Both the position numbers and the translations under genes were made by a program. Below, one piece after another: positions 48,401-56,016 of a DNA stretch of 57,249 nt. The notes below the pieces were generated by a model. That model was not told the origin of the DNA and did no database searches. It saw only the letters and a program-made list of their open reading frames with translations. Source of the stretch: Acidobacteriota bacterium (GTDB lineage Bacteria > Acidobacteriota > Vicinamibacteria > Vicinamibacterales > CAVVIG01); the NCBI GenBank assembly GCA_020850715.1, contig JADZED010000063.1, positions 1 through 57,249 of the forward strand. Reading direction: 5' to 3'. Position 1 is the first letter of the stretch. The number at the start of each line of letters is the position of its first letter.

Positions 48401-50288
48401 AGCTGAGCGCCCGGTACCAGAGCGTGGTCACGCCGCTCTTGTACACGGGGATCGAGCAGCTTGGATCCTCAGGATCGTTGGTGAAGACGTTGAAACAGAC
48501 GTAGTAGTCGCCTTCTTCCGGGGGAACCGGACCGAAGTTGTACTCGATTTCCTGCACCACCCCGTCGTTCGCGTCGGCGACCGCGGCGGAGAGATCGACC
48601 AGGACCGGCTGCGCATTGAACCAGCCGTTGGCGGCCGGCGGATTGCCCGGATTGAACGACGCCGTCACGGTCGGCGGATTGGCGGCAGGTGTTCCGTCGA
48701 CGGCAACCGCGTAGGTTCGCGCGGTATCGGACGAGATCGGAACGCCCGCGAGATCGAGGCCGCTCGCGTTCACGCTGAACCAGGCGGGTCCGACCGTGCC
48801 GGGGATTCTGTCGAATCGGAACGTGTAGGACAGCACCTGGCCTGGAACCAGCGACAGCGGGCTGAGCGGCTGGCAATCGACGGCCGACACCGACGACGGG
48901 GTGACGATACAACTCGGAACCGGGTCGATCACCCCCGTCCCCCCGCCGCCTGCCTGAGAGAAGCTGACGACAGGGATCGCCGGCAGGACGCCTGTGGCTC
49001 CGGCCTCTCCGCTGGGCAGCCACACGGACACGCGAACGTCGACCGTCGTGTCGGTCTCGGACACCGTTTGTGGAACCGCCAGGGCGCGCACCGTCAGATG
49101 CGCGCGATCGAACACCGTCACGCGGCCGTTGTCGGTATCCGCCACGAGCAGACGGCCGAACTGATCGACGCCGATGGAGGTCGGCTCCTGTACTTCGCCG
49201 GGCGGCCCCGCCGGGTTCGGCCCGTCCGGCAGGTTCAAGCCCCCGAGCGGCTGGCTGGCGCTGCCGATGCGCGCCGGGAGCGGCTGCAGCGACGCGGCGG
49301 GATCGGCTGGATCGAGCGGACTGAAGACGGCGATGCGATTGTTCCCGGTGTCGGTCACGAACAATCGCTGATCGGGTGCGATGGCGAGCGCCCAGGGAGA
49401 GGAGAGACCCTGCGAGATCACCTGCAGCGGATTGCCCGACGGGTCGAACACCTGGATTGTGACCACCGTGGTGTTGTTCGGGTCGCTGACGTAGATGTTC
49501 CCCGCGGCGTCGACCGCCAGGCCGGTCGGGAAGTTGAAGATGCCCGGGCCGGCGCAGCCGCACAGCAGTGCGCTGCTGCCGAAGGCGAGATCAGCGGGCC
49601 AGGCGGTCGAGCTCAGGACTCCCGTCGGACGAAGGCGCACGACCGTGTTGGCGTCGGAGTCGAGCACGAGGACCGCGCCAGTGCCGGTGCGCACACTCCG
49701 AACGCCGCTGGCGTCCGGCAGCAGGACCACGCGATACGGACGAAGAAACGGAGTGGTCGTATCGGACGCCTCATCGACATACGCGTCGATGGCATGGCCG
49801 GAATAACCGCTTCCCTCGTCGACGAAGATCTTGATCGTCTGCGATTCGTAATCGGCCAGCACAATCGTCCCATCGTCGTCGACGACGGGCCCGTAGGGCG
49901 CGCTCGCCTCGCCGGCGAGGGAAGTTGGAATCACGCCGATGAACGCGCCCGTTGCGAGCGTGGGATGATGGTCGGTGGCAAACCTCAGCAGGCGTCCGTG
50001 ATAGGTGTCGGCGACGATCCACTCGTTGGCGATCGGGTTCTCGGCAAATCCGTTCGGGAAGAGGATGGCCGGATTGGGGAGATCCCAGGTCGAATAGATC
50101 GGAGAGGCCGGGGGGACGGGACCATTGATCAGCGGAGTGGTGATGCCGCCAATGACCGTGTTGACGCCGTCGAGCGTCGCAACCGGCGCCCATGTCTCCT
50201 GTGCCCGGGCCGGCCACGTTCCCGCGATCAGCAGGCCGACGATGAGTGAAGATCGCCGCGCCGCCTTGCGAAAGGCGGATTTCGGCAT
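45063..50288 (-). CDS. Large secreted NHL-repeat / HYR-domain protein with Asp-His-Gly-Arg tail
   Basis: A 1741-residue secreted protein. It has a signal peptide (SLIVGLLIAGTWPARAQ), then an NHL-type beta-propeller (about residues 50-400; repeats such as GNIYVSDPNNTTV, RLFVTDTGNNRIAVFS, GRLLVADTDNGRVTVF). Several Ig-like/bacterial repeats with GPFxIDSTAPT boundaries follow, then four HYR domains (about 1090-1400; SGSTFPLGTTTATCTATNS and relatives), a cadherin-like Big_9 domain (about 1555-1622) and a 115-residue low-complexity tail of Asp, Gly, His and Arg. HYR domains are adhesive, so a surface or matrix role is likely. ATG 50288 is preferred over TTG 50315. Confidence 0.85.
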   Translation of the reverse strand: MPKSAFRKAARRSSLIVGLLIAGTWPARAQETWAPVATLDGVNTVIGGITTPLINGPVPPASPIYSTWDLPNPAILFPNGFAENPIANEWIVADTYHGRLLRFATDHHPTLATGAFIGVIPTSLAGEASAPYGPVVDDDGTIVLADYESQTIKIFVDEGSGYSGHAIDAYVDEASDTTTPFLRPYRVVLLPDASGVRSVRTGTGAVLVLDSDANTVVRLRPTGVLSSTAWPADLAFGSSALLCGCAGPGIFNFPTGLAVDAAGNIYVSDPNNTTVVTIQVFDPSGNPLQVISQGLSSPWALAIAPDQRLFVTDTGNNRIAVFSPLDPADPAASLQPLPARIGSASQPLGGLNLPDGPNPAGPPGEVQEPTSIGVDQFGRLLVADTDNGRVTVFDRAHLTVRALAVPQTVSETDTTVDVRVSVWLPSGEAGATGVLPAIPVVSFSQAGGGGTGVIDPVPSCIVTPSSVSAVDCQPLSPLSLVPGQVLSYTFRFDRIPGTVGPAWFSVNASGLDLAGVPISSDTARTYAVAVDGTPAANPPTVTASFNPGNPPAANGWFNAQPVLVDLSAAVADANDGVVQEIEYNFGPVPPEEGDYYVCFNVFTNDPEDPSCSIPVYKSGVTTLWYRALSSRGLYDTLQPDAVDPSALVPGWTSIDVKLDISAPTLYLSIQNGRNGWSNRLPATVEVILTDTESLLDSADVTATGADPVWSFQSQQNVPAATGTVTFNQEGYGAIQVTATDRAGNVAAVDEPIGIDVTPPTVDPVAILGSPLVAASGSTWSSGPITAVFTAHDALSGFDNAGTRTTTCQRTVASGVGLSVACDLADYAGNFTTATAGPFSIDSTAPTFTATAPAGGVQAGGTTWYRTPPGGVDFVFADTGVGFASGATTAVTAPVVGPFATATVSDLVGNSATATAGPFGVDADPPVLLVTPDPPHAFVAGTPWYRGAVSVRIDADDRGGSGFPTGQQISETVVSNGQAQTRSYADLLGNAAIAAVGPFHVDNDGPVVAISYRTRDGLPIAGISRNGTIWFSEPVDAFFAATDAGAGFSSDAAQSTATQIVPIAGPGSVTTTFADLVGNQTTTTAGPFVIDSGAPTLMLPGDIVVPASVPAASPVAALVSFPVSAVDTLDPAPAVVCDWASGSSFPYGTTTVHCTAADTAGNTSVGSFTVTVEDRTRPVLTVPGAMVQAAMAPAVVEFTATAADNLDPAPVVVCTPASGSTFPLGQTLVSCTATDGSGNSDTRTFSVTLASAPPTIHVPAGIVVEAAGPAGAVVSYSATASDDIDGALAVSCVPASGSTFPLGTTTATCTATNSGGMTASAAFTVSVLDTLPPLLTQANITAVATGPAGAAVIFAVAVDDLVDGPMLPVACSRASGSVFPLGATTVNCTATDSHGNTGTVSFVVEVTRSLPVCSAATASPANLWPPNHKWVEIRVTGITNADGTPATVTILGIFQDEPVAGLGDGDTPIDGAGVGTGVARVRSERAGGGNGRVYHIRYRAVTAGGSCTGEVTVGVPKSQGHGPAIDDGPRYDSTQAPPPLAGNDATSTRVGIPVVIDVLANDADPLGRRLTIASISQPSSGSASVTSGRILYRPAPGFSGTVSFGYQVSNGAGGTATATITVEVKPHAPGDGCDHDKYRNGHYNGDNCDHDRSDHDRSHGDDRGSHGDDDGDDRDGGGSDHGDGRDGRDSGGYGHDRDRGRGETGGGGQGNSRDGGDRDGSQHDGGRGDGGGRGSRSDDGWR

Positions 50289-50290
50289 AT

Positions 50291-50310
50291 GTCTTTGTGA
50301 GACTTTGTGA
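50291..50310 (-). repeat. Tandem 10-base repeat in the leader of the large secreted gene
   Basis: On the plus strand, GTCTTTGTGA is followed directly by GACTTTGTGA. The repeats lie between the predicted transcription start (near 50317) and the ATG at 50288, where a ribosome-binding site would be expected but none is seen. Confidence 0.5.
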
Positions 50311-50323
50311 GGCAAGATAGATC

Positions 50324-50352
50324 ATTATTGCTGCCGGGTTTAGCCCTGTCAA
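50324..50352 (-). promoter_or_regulatory. Sigma70-type promoter of the large secreted gene
   Basis: On the minus strand a perfect TTGACA (50352-50347) and AATAAT (50329-50324) are separated by 17 bases. Transcription would start near 50317 and give a leader of about 29 bases before the ATG at 50288. Confidence 0.7.
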
Positions 50353-50397
50353 ACACCTCCGTTCGACCTGACGTACTGGGATCCGGCAAGCCATCTG

Positions 50398-51507
50398 ATG
50401 GATGAGACCGTCGTCTTCTGCCGCTCTCTCGAGCCGTGGCGGACCGCTGCCGGCCTGGGCGAGAGCGCCATGCCGGAGGCCAGGCGCTGGCGGCTCGCTC
50501 GCTCGCAGGGATTGGACCGGGTGCTGGCCTGGCAGATCATTGGGCGGAGCGGCGGATCGTGGTCGGAGCGCAGCCGGGCCCGGGCGCGGCGGCTGCTTGC
50601 CGCCGCGGCCGCGAGCGAGGAGGTCCAACGCCAGGCGTTGATCGAGCTGGTGGAGGCGCTGCGCACCAGTGGCGTCGACCTGCTGCTGATGAAGGGCGCC
50701 GCCTGGGCTTACCAGGCCTACGATTCCCCGGCGCTGCGCCCGAGGATGGACGCCGACGTGCTCATCCGCAGGTCGGATCGGCGGCGCGTGGCGGCTGCGC
50801 TCGCCGAGCTCGGCTACCAGGCGCAGCCGGAGAATCTCGCGGATCTCGCCACCGCGCAGGGCCACTTCGTCAAGCGCGATCGATGGCAGCGCGATCAGTT
50901 CCTGGATGTCCACTGGCGGGTGACCAATCCGCTGGTGTACGCCGACGCGCTGCCGTTCGAGCGGGTATGGGCGCGCAGCACCCGCATCGACGCGCTCGGC
51001 GGCGCGCGCGGCTTCTGCGCGATCGACGCGCTGCTGCACGCGTGTCTCCATCGGCTGGCGCATCATGGCGGCGGCTCGAGCGCGATCTGGGTCTACGACG
51101 TCCACCAGCTCTCGCGGCGGATGGATCGCGGCGGTTGGGACGAGGTGGTGCGGGAGGCGATCGTCAATCGGCTCTGCGGCGCCTGCTTTCACGGCCTGTC
51201 CCGCTCGGCCGAGCTTTTCGGCACCGAGGTGCCGGCATCGGTGCTGGAGCAGCTCGCCGCAGGGAAGCGTCCGGAGGAGGAGGCGTTCGCGGGGCGCCGG
51301 ATCAGCGCGCTCGGCATGCTGGTGAGCGATTGGCGAGCGCTCGACACATGGAGCGCCCGCCTTCGACTGCTCGGGGCGCATCTGTTTCCCGGCCGCGAGT
51401 ACATGCGTTCGAAGTACGGGACCGGGCACCCGCTGGCGTTGCCCCTGTTGTACGCCTACCGCACGCTCGCGGGCTTGCCTCGCTGGCTGGCCGGGCTTCG
51501 CCGGTAG
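50398..51507 (+). CDS. Nucleotidyltransferase-fold protein (PF14907 type)
   Basis: A 369-residue protein. The segment VDLLLMKGAAWAYQAYDSPA followed by LRPRMDADVLIRRSD matches the K-G...R-x-D-x-D pattern of uncharacterised nucleotidyltransferase-like proteins often found in RiPP and glycan loci. In the pseudomycoidin lasso pathway a protein of this kind decorates the phosphorylated peptide with sugar; here the lasso kinase lies 5.6 kb away, separated by the divergent secreted-protein gene. The protein may therefore be the displaced last tailoring enzyme of the lasso cluster. An independent role in the polysaccharide locus is possible. Confidence 0.75.
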   Translation: MDETVVFCRSLEPWRTAAGLGESAMPEARRWRLARSQGLDRVLAWQIIGRSGGSWSERSRARARRLLAAAAASEEVQRQALIELVEALRTSGVDLLLMKGAAWAYQAYDSPALRPRMDADVLIRRSDRRRVAAALAELGYQAQPENLADLATAQGHFVKRDRWQRDQFLDVHWRVTNPLVYADALPFERVWARSTRIDALGGARGFCAIDALLHACLHRLAHHGGGSSAIWVYDVHQLSRRMDRGGWDEVVREAIVNRLCGACFHGLSRSAELFGTEVPASVLEQLAAGKRPEEEAFAGRRISALGMLVSDWRALDTWSARLRLLGAHLFPGREYMRSKYGTGHPLALPLLYAYRTLAGLPRWLAGLRR

Positions 51508-51529
51508 ACGGGACGTCCGGTTTCTCCTG

Positions 51530-51551
51530 GAGCCCGGCTGAAGAGGGGCTC
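51530..51551. terminator. Hairpin between convergent genes
   Basis: GAGCCC (51530-51535) and GGGCTC (51546-51551) form a 6-base stem in the 88-base spacer between two converging genes. There is no T-run, so bidirectional terminator function is only suggested by position. Confidence 0.35.
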
Positions 51552-51595
51552 TGCCACGTCGGGCGGCGAGGTGCGAAGTCCGGCAGGGCCCGCTT

Positions 51596-52939
51596 TCAGG
51601 CGGACGACTCGCGCGCGGCCCCGCCGTTGCGCTCGTGCACGACGATCCCGCACAGCACCGCGAACAGCATTCCGCTGGCCGGCATCTGCAGGCCGACGTC
51701 CCAGATGCTCTGCACGAGGACGCCGGCGATCCCCGCCAGCGCGCCGACGCGCATCCACAAGAGCGGGGACGCGTCCGCGGCGAGCCGCCTGCGCGCGGCT
51801 GCCCCGAAGGCGGCGGCCGCCGCCAGTAGCGGCACCACCAGCAGCAGTCCTCCTTCGGCGGCAATCTGGAGATACTGGTCGTGCGCCTGATTGAAGAAGA
51901 TCGTGCGATCGCTCTGCTGATACACGAGCATGGCCGTGGAGTACCCGCCCAGGCCGGTGCCGGTCCACTTGAAGTCGCGGATGATGGGCAGCGTTTCACG
52001 CCAGATCTGCGGCCGGTCCCATGTGGCGGTCGCGCCCGACTGTTCGAAGCGATCGGCGAGCTGCACGGTCATCGGGATCGACAGCGTAATCGCTGCGGCG
52101 ATCAGGATGGCGCCGCCGACGAGCCAGCGCGCCCCGCGGACGCGCCGCCGCAGCGCAATCGCGGAGCCGACCAGACCGCCGGCCGCAATGCCGACGACGG
52201 TCGATCGCGACAGCGACACGATCGAGGCGGCGAGCAGCACCGCGGCGGCGGCAATCAGCCAGATCGTGGTCGCATCGATCGCGGCGGCGCCCGACCGTTC
52301 GCGTCCGATCCGATCCACGCGCGCGGCGACATGGCCCACCACCAGGGGGAGCGCCATCACGAGCCACGTGCCCATGTGGTTGCGATTGAGAAACGGCCCG
52401 AAGGGCGGCACGTCGTAGCCGGTCGGCCAGAAGCCGTAGATCTTCAGCGTTCCGGACGCGCGCAGGACGATCGCCAGCAGCGAGACGGCGAGGCCCGTCC
52501 AGGCGACGCCGCGCGCGACCGTGCGGCTGCCTCGTTCGCCCATCGCTTCACGCGCCGTCCAGAACGCGAGCAGCACGAGCGCCAGGACGGCCGCGGCCTC
52601 GATCGTGGCGGCGGGCGCGATCGTGAGCGCGCGGCCGGGCACGCCGCCGAAGCGGAGCGTGGCGTCGACCTCGCCCGCGTGCGGCGAGATCGCCGCACGC
52701 CACGACGCGGGAACCGGCGCGAGCTGGACGAGAGGGCAGAGGAGGCAGCCGAGGAGCGCCGCATCGAGCCCGCGCCAGCCAGGCTGTCCGAGGCGCGGCC
52801 GGGCCAGCAGCGCGGCGACGGCCAGGAGCGCGCCTGCGACGACGAGCGTCCAGACATAGGCGCCGCCGAACGCGACGAGCGTCCAGACGAGCGCGGCGGC
52901 GAGGAGCGCGGCTGGACGTTCCGCGGACCCCTGACGCAG
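51596..52939 (-). CDS. O-antigen ligase / Wzy_C family membrane protein, non-standard start
   Basis: A polytopic inner-membrane protein that, in this family, ligates or polymerises glycans. Diagnostic segments are PFLNRNHMGTWLVMALPLVVG and, in the second periplasmic loop, FNQAHDQYLQIAAEGGLLL (H-x-x-x-L-Q). The first ATG (52642) would remove about 100 residues that clearly encode further membrane helices (LLAAALVWTLVAFGGAYVW and TLVVAGALLAVAALLA). The frame upstream of these, back to a stop inside the kinase gene, has no ATG, GTG or TTG. The best candidate is CTG at 52939, giving about 447 residues; an ATT start is also possible. Confidence 0.85.
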   Translation of the reverse strand: MRQGSAERPAALLAAALVWTLVAFGGAYVWTLVVAGALLAVAALLARPRLGQPGWRGLDAALLGCLLCPLVQLAPVPASWRAAISPHAGEVDATLRFGGVPGRALTIAPAATIEAAAVLALVLLAFWTAREAMGERGSRTVARGVAWTGLAVSLLAIVLRASGTLKIYGFWPTGYDVPPFGPFLNRNHMGTWLVMALPLVVGHVAARVDRIGRERSGAAAIDATTIWLIAAAAVLLAASIVSLSRSTVVGIAAGGLVGSAIALRRRVRGARWLVGGAILIAAAITLSIPMTVQLADRFEQSGATATWDRPQIWRETLPIIRDFKWTGTGLGGYSTAMLVYQQSDRTIFFNQAHDQYLQIAAEGGLLLVVPLLAAAAAFGAAARRRLAADASPLLWMRVGALAGIAGVLVQSIWDVGLQMPASGMLFAVLCGIVVHERNGGAARESSA

Positions 52940-52955
52940 GTGGGCGGCGGAGGTC

Positions 52956-55214
52956 TCAGCTCGCCGCTTCCGCGTAGTAGTTCTTGTACTGGTGGCCGTA
53001 ATATCGCGAATAGTAGTACTTGTTGCGGGCGAAATCGACCTTGTTCAGGACGACGCCGACCTGCTTCGGGTGGGTCGCCAGGATGGTCTCGAGGGCCCGC
53101 TCGGCCAGCCGCCGCCGGGTCATCTCGGCGCCGACGACGAAGGTGACGCCCGAGACCAGCGGCGCGAGCACCACGGCGTCGGTGACGGCGAGCACCGGCG
53201 GCGTATCGAGGATGATCCAGTCGAACGGTCCGTGGCTGAGATTCCGCAGCAGCGTCTTCATGCGCTCCGAGGTCAGCAGCTCGGACGGATTCGGCGGCGT
53301 CCGCCCTGCCGTGATGGCCAGCAGGTTCGGATCCACCGTGCGCTGAATCACGTCGCGCACGCGCGCCTGCCCGCTGAGGACCTGCGACAGGCCCCGCTCG
53401 TTGGCGAGCCGCAGCGGCCGGTGCAGGCCGGGGCGCCGCATGTCGGCGTCGATGACGAGCACGCGCGCGCCGCCGTAGGCCAGCGCCATCGCGATGTTCA
53501 CCGCCGTGGTCGTCTTGCCCTCGAGCGGCTGCGCGCTGGTGAAGACCAGCAGCTTGGTTTCTGGCGTGTCGTAGCGGCCGATCAGCGCCGTCCGCAGCGA
53601 TCGGAAGGATTCGCCGAAATCGTGAGGGACGTGCGCCGAGGCGAGCACGAGGTGCTTGTCGCCCCGCACCGACGGTACGAGCCCGAGGAACGGCAGCTTC
53701 AGCCGGCGGCTGACGTCTTCCGGCGTCTTGACGGTGTCGTTGATGTAGTCGAGGCCGAACGGCACCAGCGTGGCCAGCACGAAGCCGAGCGCCAGGGCGA
53801 CCGGCCACGAGCGGCCGTTGGTCCCGGTCGGCCCCTTGGGTACTTCGGCGGTGTCGACGATCCGTACGTTGTTCGCCTGGCTGTTGCTCGCGACCCGCAG
53901 CTCGTTCTCGCGCTGCAGCAGCGCCTCGTAGACCTGGCGGTTGCTCTGCGTCTCGCGCTCCATCACGTTGTAGTCGACGCTCTTGTTGCTCAGATCCTGC
54001 GCGTCGGCCTTGGCTGCGTTGAGTGCCTGCACGAACGACTGCTCTTCGAGCGTCGTCGTCTCGTAGTCGTTGCGGATCGCCTGCACGGCGCGCCCGACCT
54101 CGAGCTGGTACTGCCGCTGCGCCTCCTGCAGGTCGGTCATGGCCTTCGCCATCTGCGGGTGCTTCTCGCCGTAGCGCTGGGAGAGCTGGGCCCGCACGCG
54201 CTGCGCGTCGAGCACCTTGGTCTTGGCGGCGGCGACGACCGGATTCTGCGCGATCACCGGCAGCTCCGGCAGATCGGCCGGCGCGGTCTCGCGGATCTGG
54301 TCGTAGAGGACCTGGTTGCGCGCCTTCCTGGTGCGCGCCATCATCACGTCCTCGTTCAGCTTGTTCACCCGTGAGACCACGATGTTCTGCTTCTCGTCGA
54401 GCGACATCGCATTCTCGCGGGCGCGGTATTCGGCCAGCGCCTGCTCGCTGTCCTGCACCTTCTTCTGCTGGTTGGCGACCTCCTTGTCGAGCCACTCGAG
54501 CATCGCGCGCGTCGTCTCGAGCTTGATCTGCAGGTTCTGATCGACGTATTCGCGCGCCAGGGCGTTCACGGCCTCGGCCGCGAACGCCGGATCCATCGCC
54601 GTGAACGAGACGTCGACCAGATGGCTGCCGCGCACCGGGTCGACCCGCAGCCGGTCGATGAAGCCGTCGACCCAGGCCGACTCCGATTCGGTTTCGTCCG
54701 GCTTGGGCGATTCTGCGGGCGCCGTCTTCGCCGCGCCGAGCCGCGCCATCACCCGGGCGCCGAGCTCGCGGGCGATCTGCGCCGGTGAGTCGGGCGCGGC
54801 AGCCGTCCCGTTGAATTCGGGGACGCTCGCGAGATCCAGCGTTGCCACCGCCCTCCGGACCAGATCGCGCCCCGTCAGGATGCGATACTGGGTCTGGTAG
54901 TACGGCTCGGGGTCTTCGTAGAACTGGTTGTCCTGATTGAGCCCTGGAATGGCGGTGGACCGCTCGTCATCGATGAGGATGCGCGTGCGCGCCTCGTACA
55001 TCGGCACGGCCGTGTAGCCCTGGATGAGCATGGCCCCCGTCGTGAGCACGAAGACCGTGATCGCGATCGCGCGATAGCGGTAGAGCACCGCCAGGCGGTC
55101 CAGAAGATGAACCTCGCTCTCAATCTCGTAGTGCGGTCCAGCGGCTCCTGGCGCAGCCGGCTTCGGCCGCGCGGCCTCACGTTTGGGAGGCGCGGGGTTG
55201 GGTCCGTTGCTCAT
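52956..55214 (-). CDS. Wzc-like chain-length regulator and bacterial tyrosine autokinase
   Basis: A 752-residue fusion of a Wzz domain and a BY-kinase. Residues 45-70 form the first membrane helix (AIAITVFVLTTGAMLIQG); a long periplasmic coiled-coil region follows; the second helix (VALALGFVLATLVPFGLDYI) lies near 480. The cytoplasmic kinase has Walker A SAQPLEGKTTTA (about residue 560), Walker A' VLVIDADMRRPG and Walker B WIILDTPP. The C-terminus carries eight tyrosines in a cluster (KYYYSRYYGHQYKNYY), the autophosphorylation sites. It controls polymer length together with the Wza-like and Wzy-like proteins. Confidence 0.96.
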   Translation of the reverse strand: MSNGPNPAPPKREAARPKPAAPGAAGPHYEIESEVHLLDRLAVLYRYRAIAITVFVLTTGAMLIQGYTAVPMYEARTRILIDDERSTAIPGLNQDNQFYEDPEPYYQTQYRILTGRDLVRRAVATLDLASVPEFNGTAAAPDSPAQIARELGARVMARLGAAKTAPAESPKPDETESESAWVDGFIDRLRVDPVRGSHLVDVSFTAMDPAFAAEAVNALAREYVDQNLQIKLETTRAMLEWLDKEVANQQKKVQDSEQALAEYRARENAMSLDEKQNIVVSRVNKLNEDVMMARTRKARNQVLYDQIRETAPADLPELPVIAQNPVVAAAKTKVLDAQRVRAQLSQRYGEKHPQMAKAMTDLQEAQRQYQLEVGRAVQAIRNDYETTTLEEQSFVQALNAAKADAQDLSNKSVDYNVMERETQSNRQVYEALLQRENELRVASNSQANNVRIVDTAEVPKGPTGTNGRSWPVALALGFVLATLVPFGLDYINDTVKTPEDVSRRLKLPFLGLVPSVRGDKHLVLASAHVPHDFGESFRSLRTALIGRYDTPETKLLVFTSAQPLEGKTTTAVNIAMALAYGGARVLVIDADMRRPGLHRPLRLANERGLSQVLSGQARVRDVIQRTVDPNLLAITAGRTPPNPSELLTSERMKTLLRNLSHGPFDWIILDTPPVLAVTDAVVLAPLVSGVTFVVGAEMTRRRLAERALETILATHPKQVGVVLNKVDFARNKYYYSRYYGHQYKNYYAEAAS

Positions 55215-55221
55215 CGATCGG

Positions 55222-55773
55222 TCATCGCGGACCGGATCCCAGTTGCGGCGACGCCTCGTGCGTCGCGGTCACCGCAAGGATTTCGGCGGAGGCGGCGGCG
55301 GCGATCACCAGAGCCGCCGATTGCGCCGTATGGCCCAGGAAGCCTGCAAGCGGCGGAATCTTGAAGGGCAGCTTTACAACCGCCGAGATCGACTCGCCCG
55401 CGCTCACGTTGAGCAGCTGGCTCGCGGCCAGCACGCGCTGGTCCGCGCCGATCACTTCGACCACATAGGTGCCGGGATCGATGGAACGGAAGACGAAGCC
55501 GCCGGTATCGTCGGTCACCTGCGTGCCGACGATCCGGCCCGTGCGGGCGTCGCGCAGGCGGATGGCGCTGTTCGGCAGGCTGGCCCCGTTGGAGTCCAGC
55601 GCGTTGCCTCGAATCGTGCCGAGATTGGCCGCGTCGGTGCCTGGCAGGGCGTGCAGGTCGAGGGTCTGCGCGCCGGCGGGAGCAGCCGGCGGCGAACCAG
55701 CGGGCTGCTGGGCGGCAGCCGACAGCACTGCGACCGACAGCACGGCCGCGACGAAGAAGGTTCGGCAGACCAT
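55222..55773 (-). CDS. Secreted protein with carboxypeptidase-regulatory-like domain
   Basis: A 183-residue protein with a signal peptide (FFVAAVLSVAVLSAAAQQ), a proline-rich spacer and one carboxypeptidase-regulatory-like beta-sandwich (GTIRGNALDSNGASLPNSAI, then TDDTGGFVFRSIDPGTYVVEV). A hydrophobic C-terminal stretch (GFLGHTAQSAALVIAAAASA) may anchor it. It is the first gene of the minus-strand group that continues with the Wzc-like kinase 7 bases later, so it may help assemble the export apparatus. Its precise role is unknown. Confidence 0.78.
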   Translation of the reverse strand: MVCRTFFVAAVLSVAVLSAAAQQPAGSPPAAPAGAQTLDLHALPGTDAANLGTIRGNALDSNGASLPNSAIRLRDARTGRIVGTQVTDDTGGFVFRSIDPGTYVVEVIGADQRVLAASQLLNVSAGESISAVVKLPFKIPPLAGFLGHTAQSAALVIAAAASAEILAVTATHEASPQLGSGPR

Positions 55774-55831
55774 GGCGATGCTCGTATTATCGGTTACAAG
55801 GCTGCGACGCAGGAGTCGGGCTCCATACGAC

Positions 55832-55863
55832 TTTAAGTGACATTATAGACATTTAACGTCATT
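55832..55863 (-). promoter_or_regulatory. Promoter with paired direct repeats in front of the kinase group
   Basis: On the minus strand a perfect TATAAT (55847-55842) lies about 70 bases before the first gene. Two similar direct repeats, TTTAAGTGACATT (plus 55832-55844) and TTTAACGTCATT (55852-55863), start 20 bases apart, i.e. on the same face of the helix, and flank or overlap the box. This looks like an operator; no convincing -35 hexamer is seen. The surrounding 80 bases are unusually AT-rich for this genome. Confidence 0.55.
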
Positions 55864-56016
55864 CTAGCATGAGTCTACGATCTTTCAGCAAATCTTCGGC
55901 CGCAATTTCGGCAGATTCGTCGTGCTGCCTCCGAAACCACGCGGCTCGGTGGCCGCTCAGCCGGTGATTCCGACACGTTCTGGTCGGCTGTCGTCTCGTC
56001 TTCCCGAAGACCTGCC

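Noticed and set aside
46833..50249. 1138-residue open frame on the plus strand opposite the HYR gene
   Set aside because: Arg-rich composition without any motif; the minus strand encodes a signal peptide, NHL and HYR domains in order.
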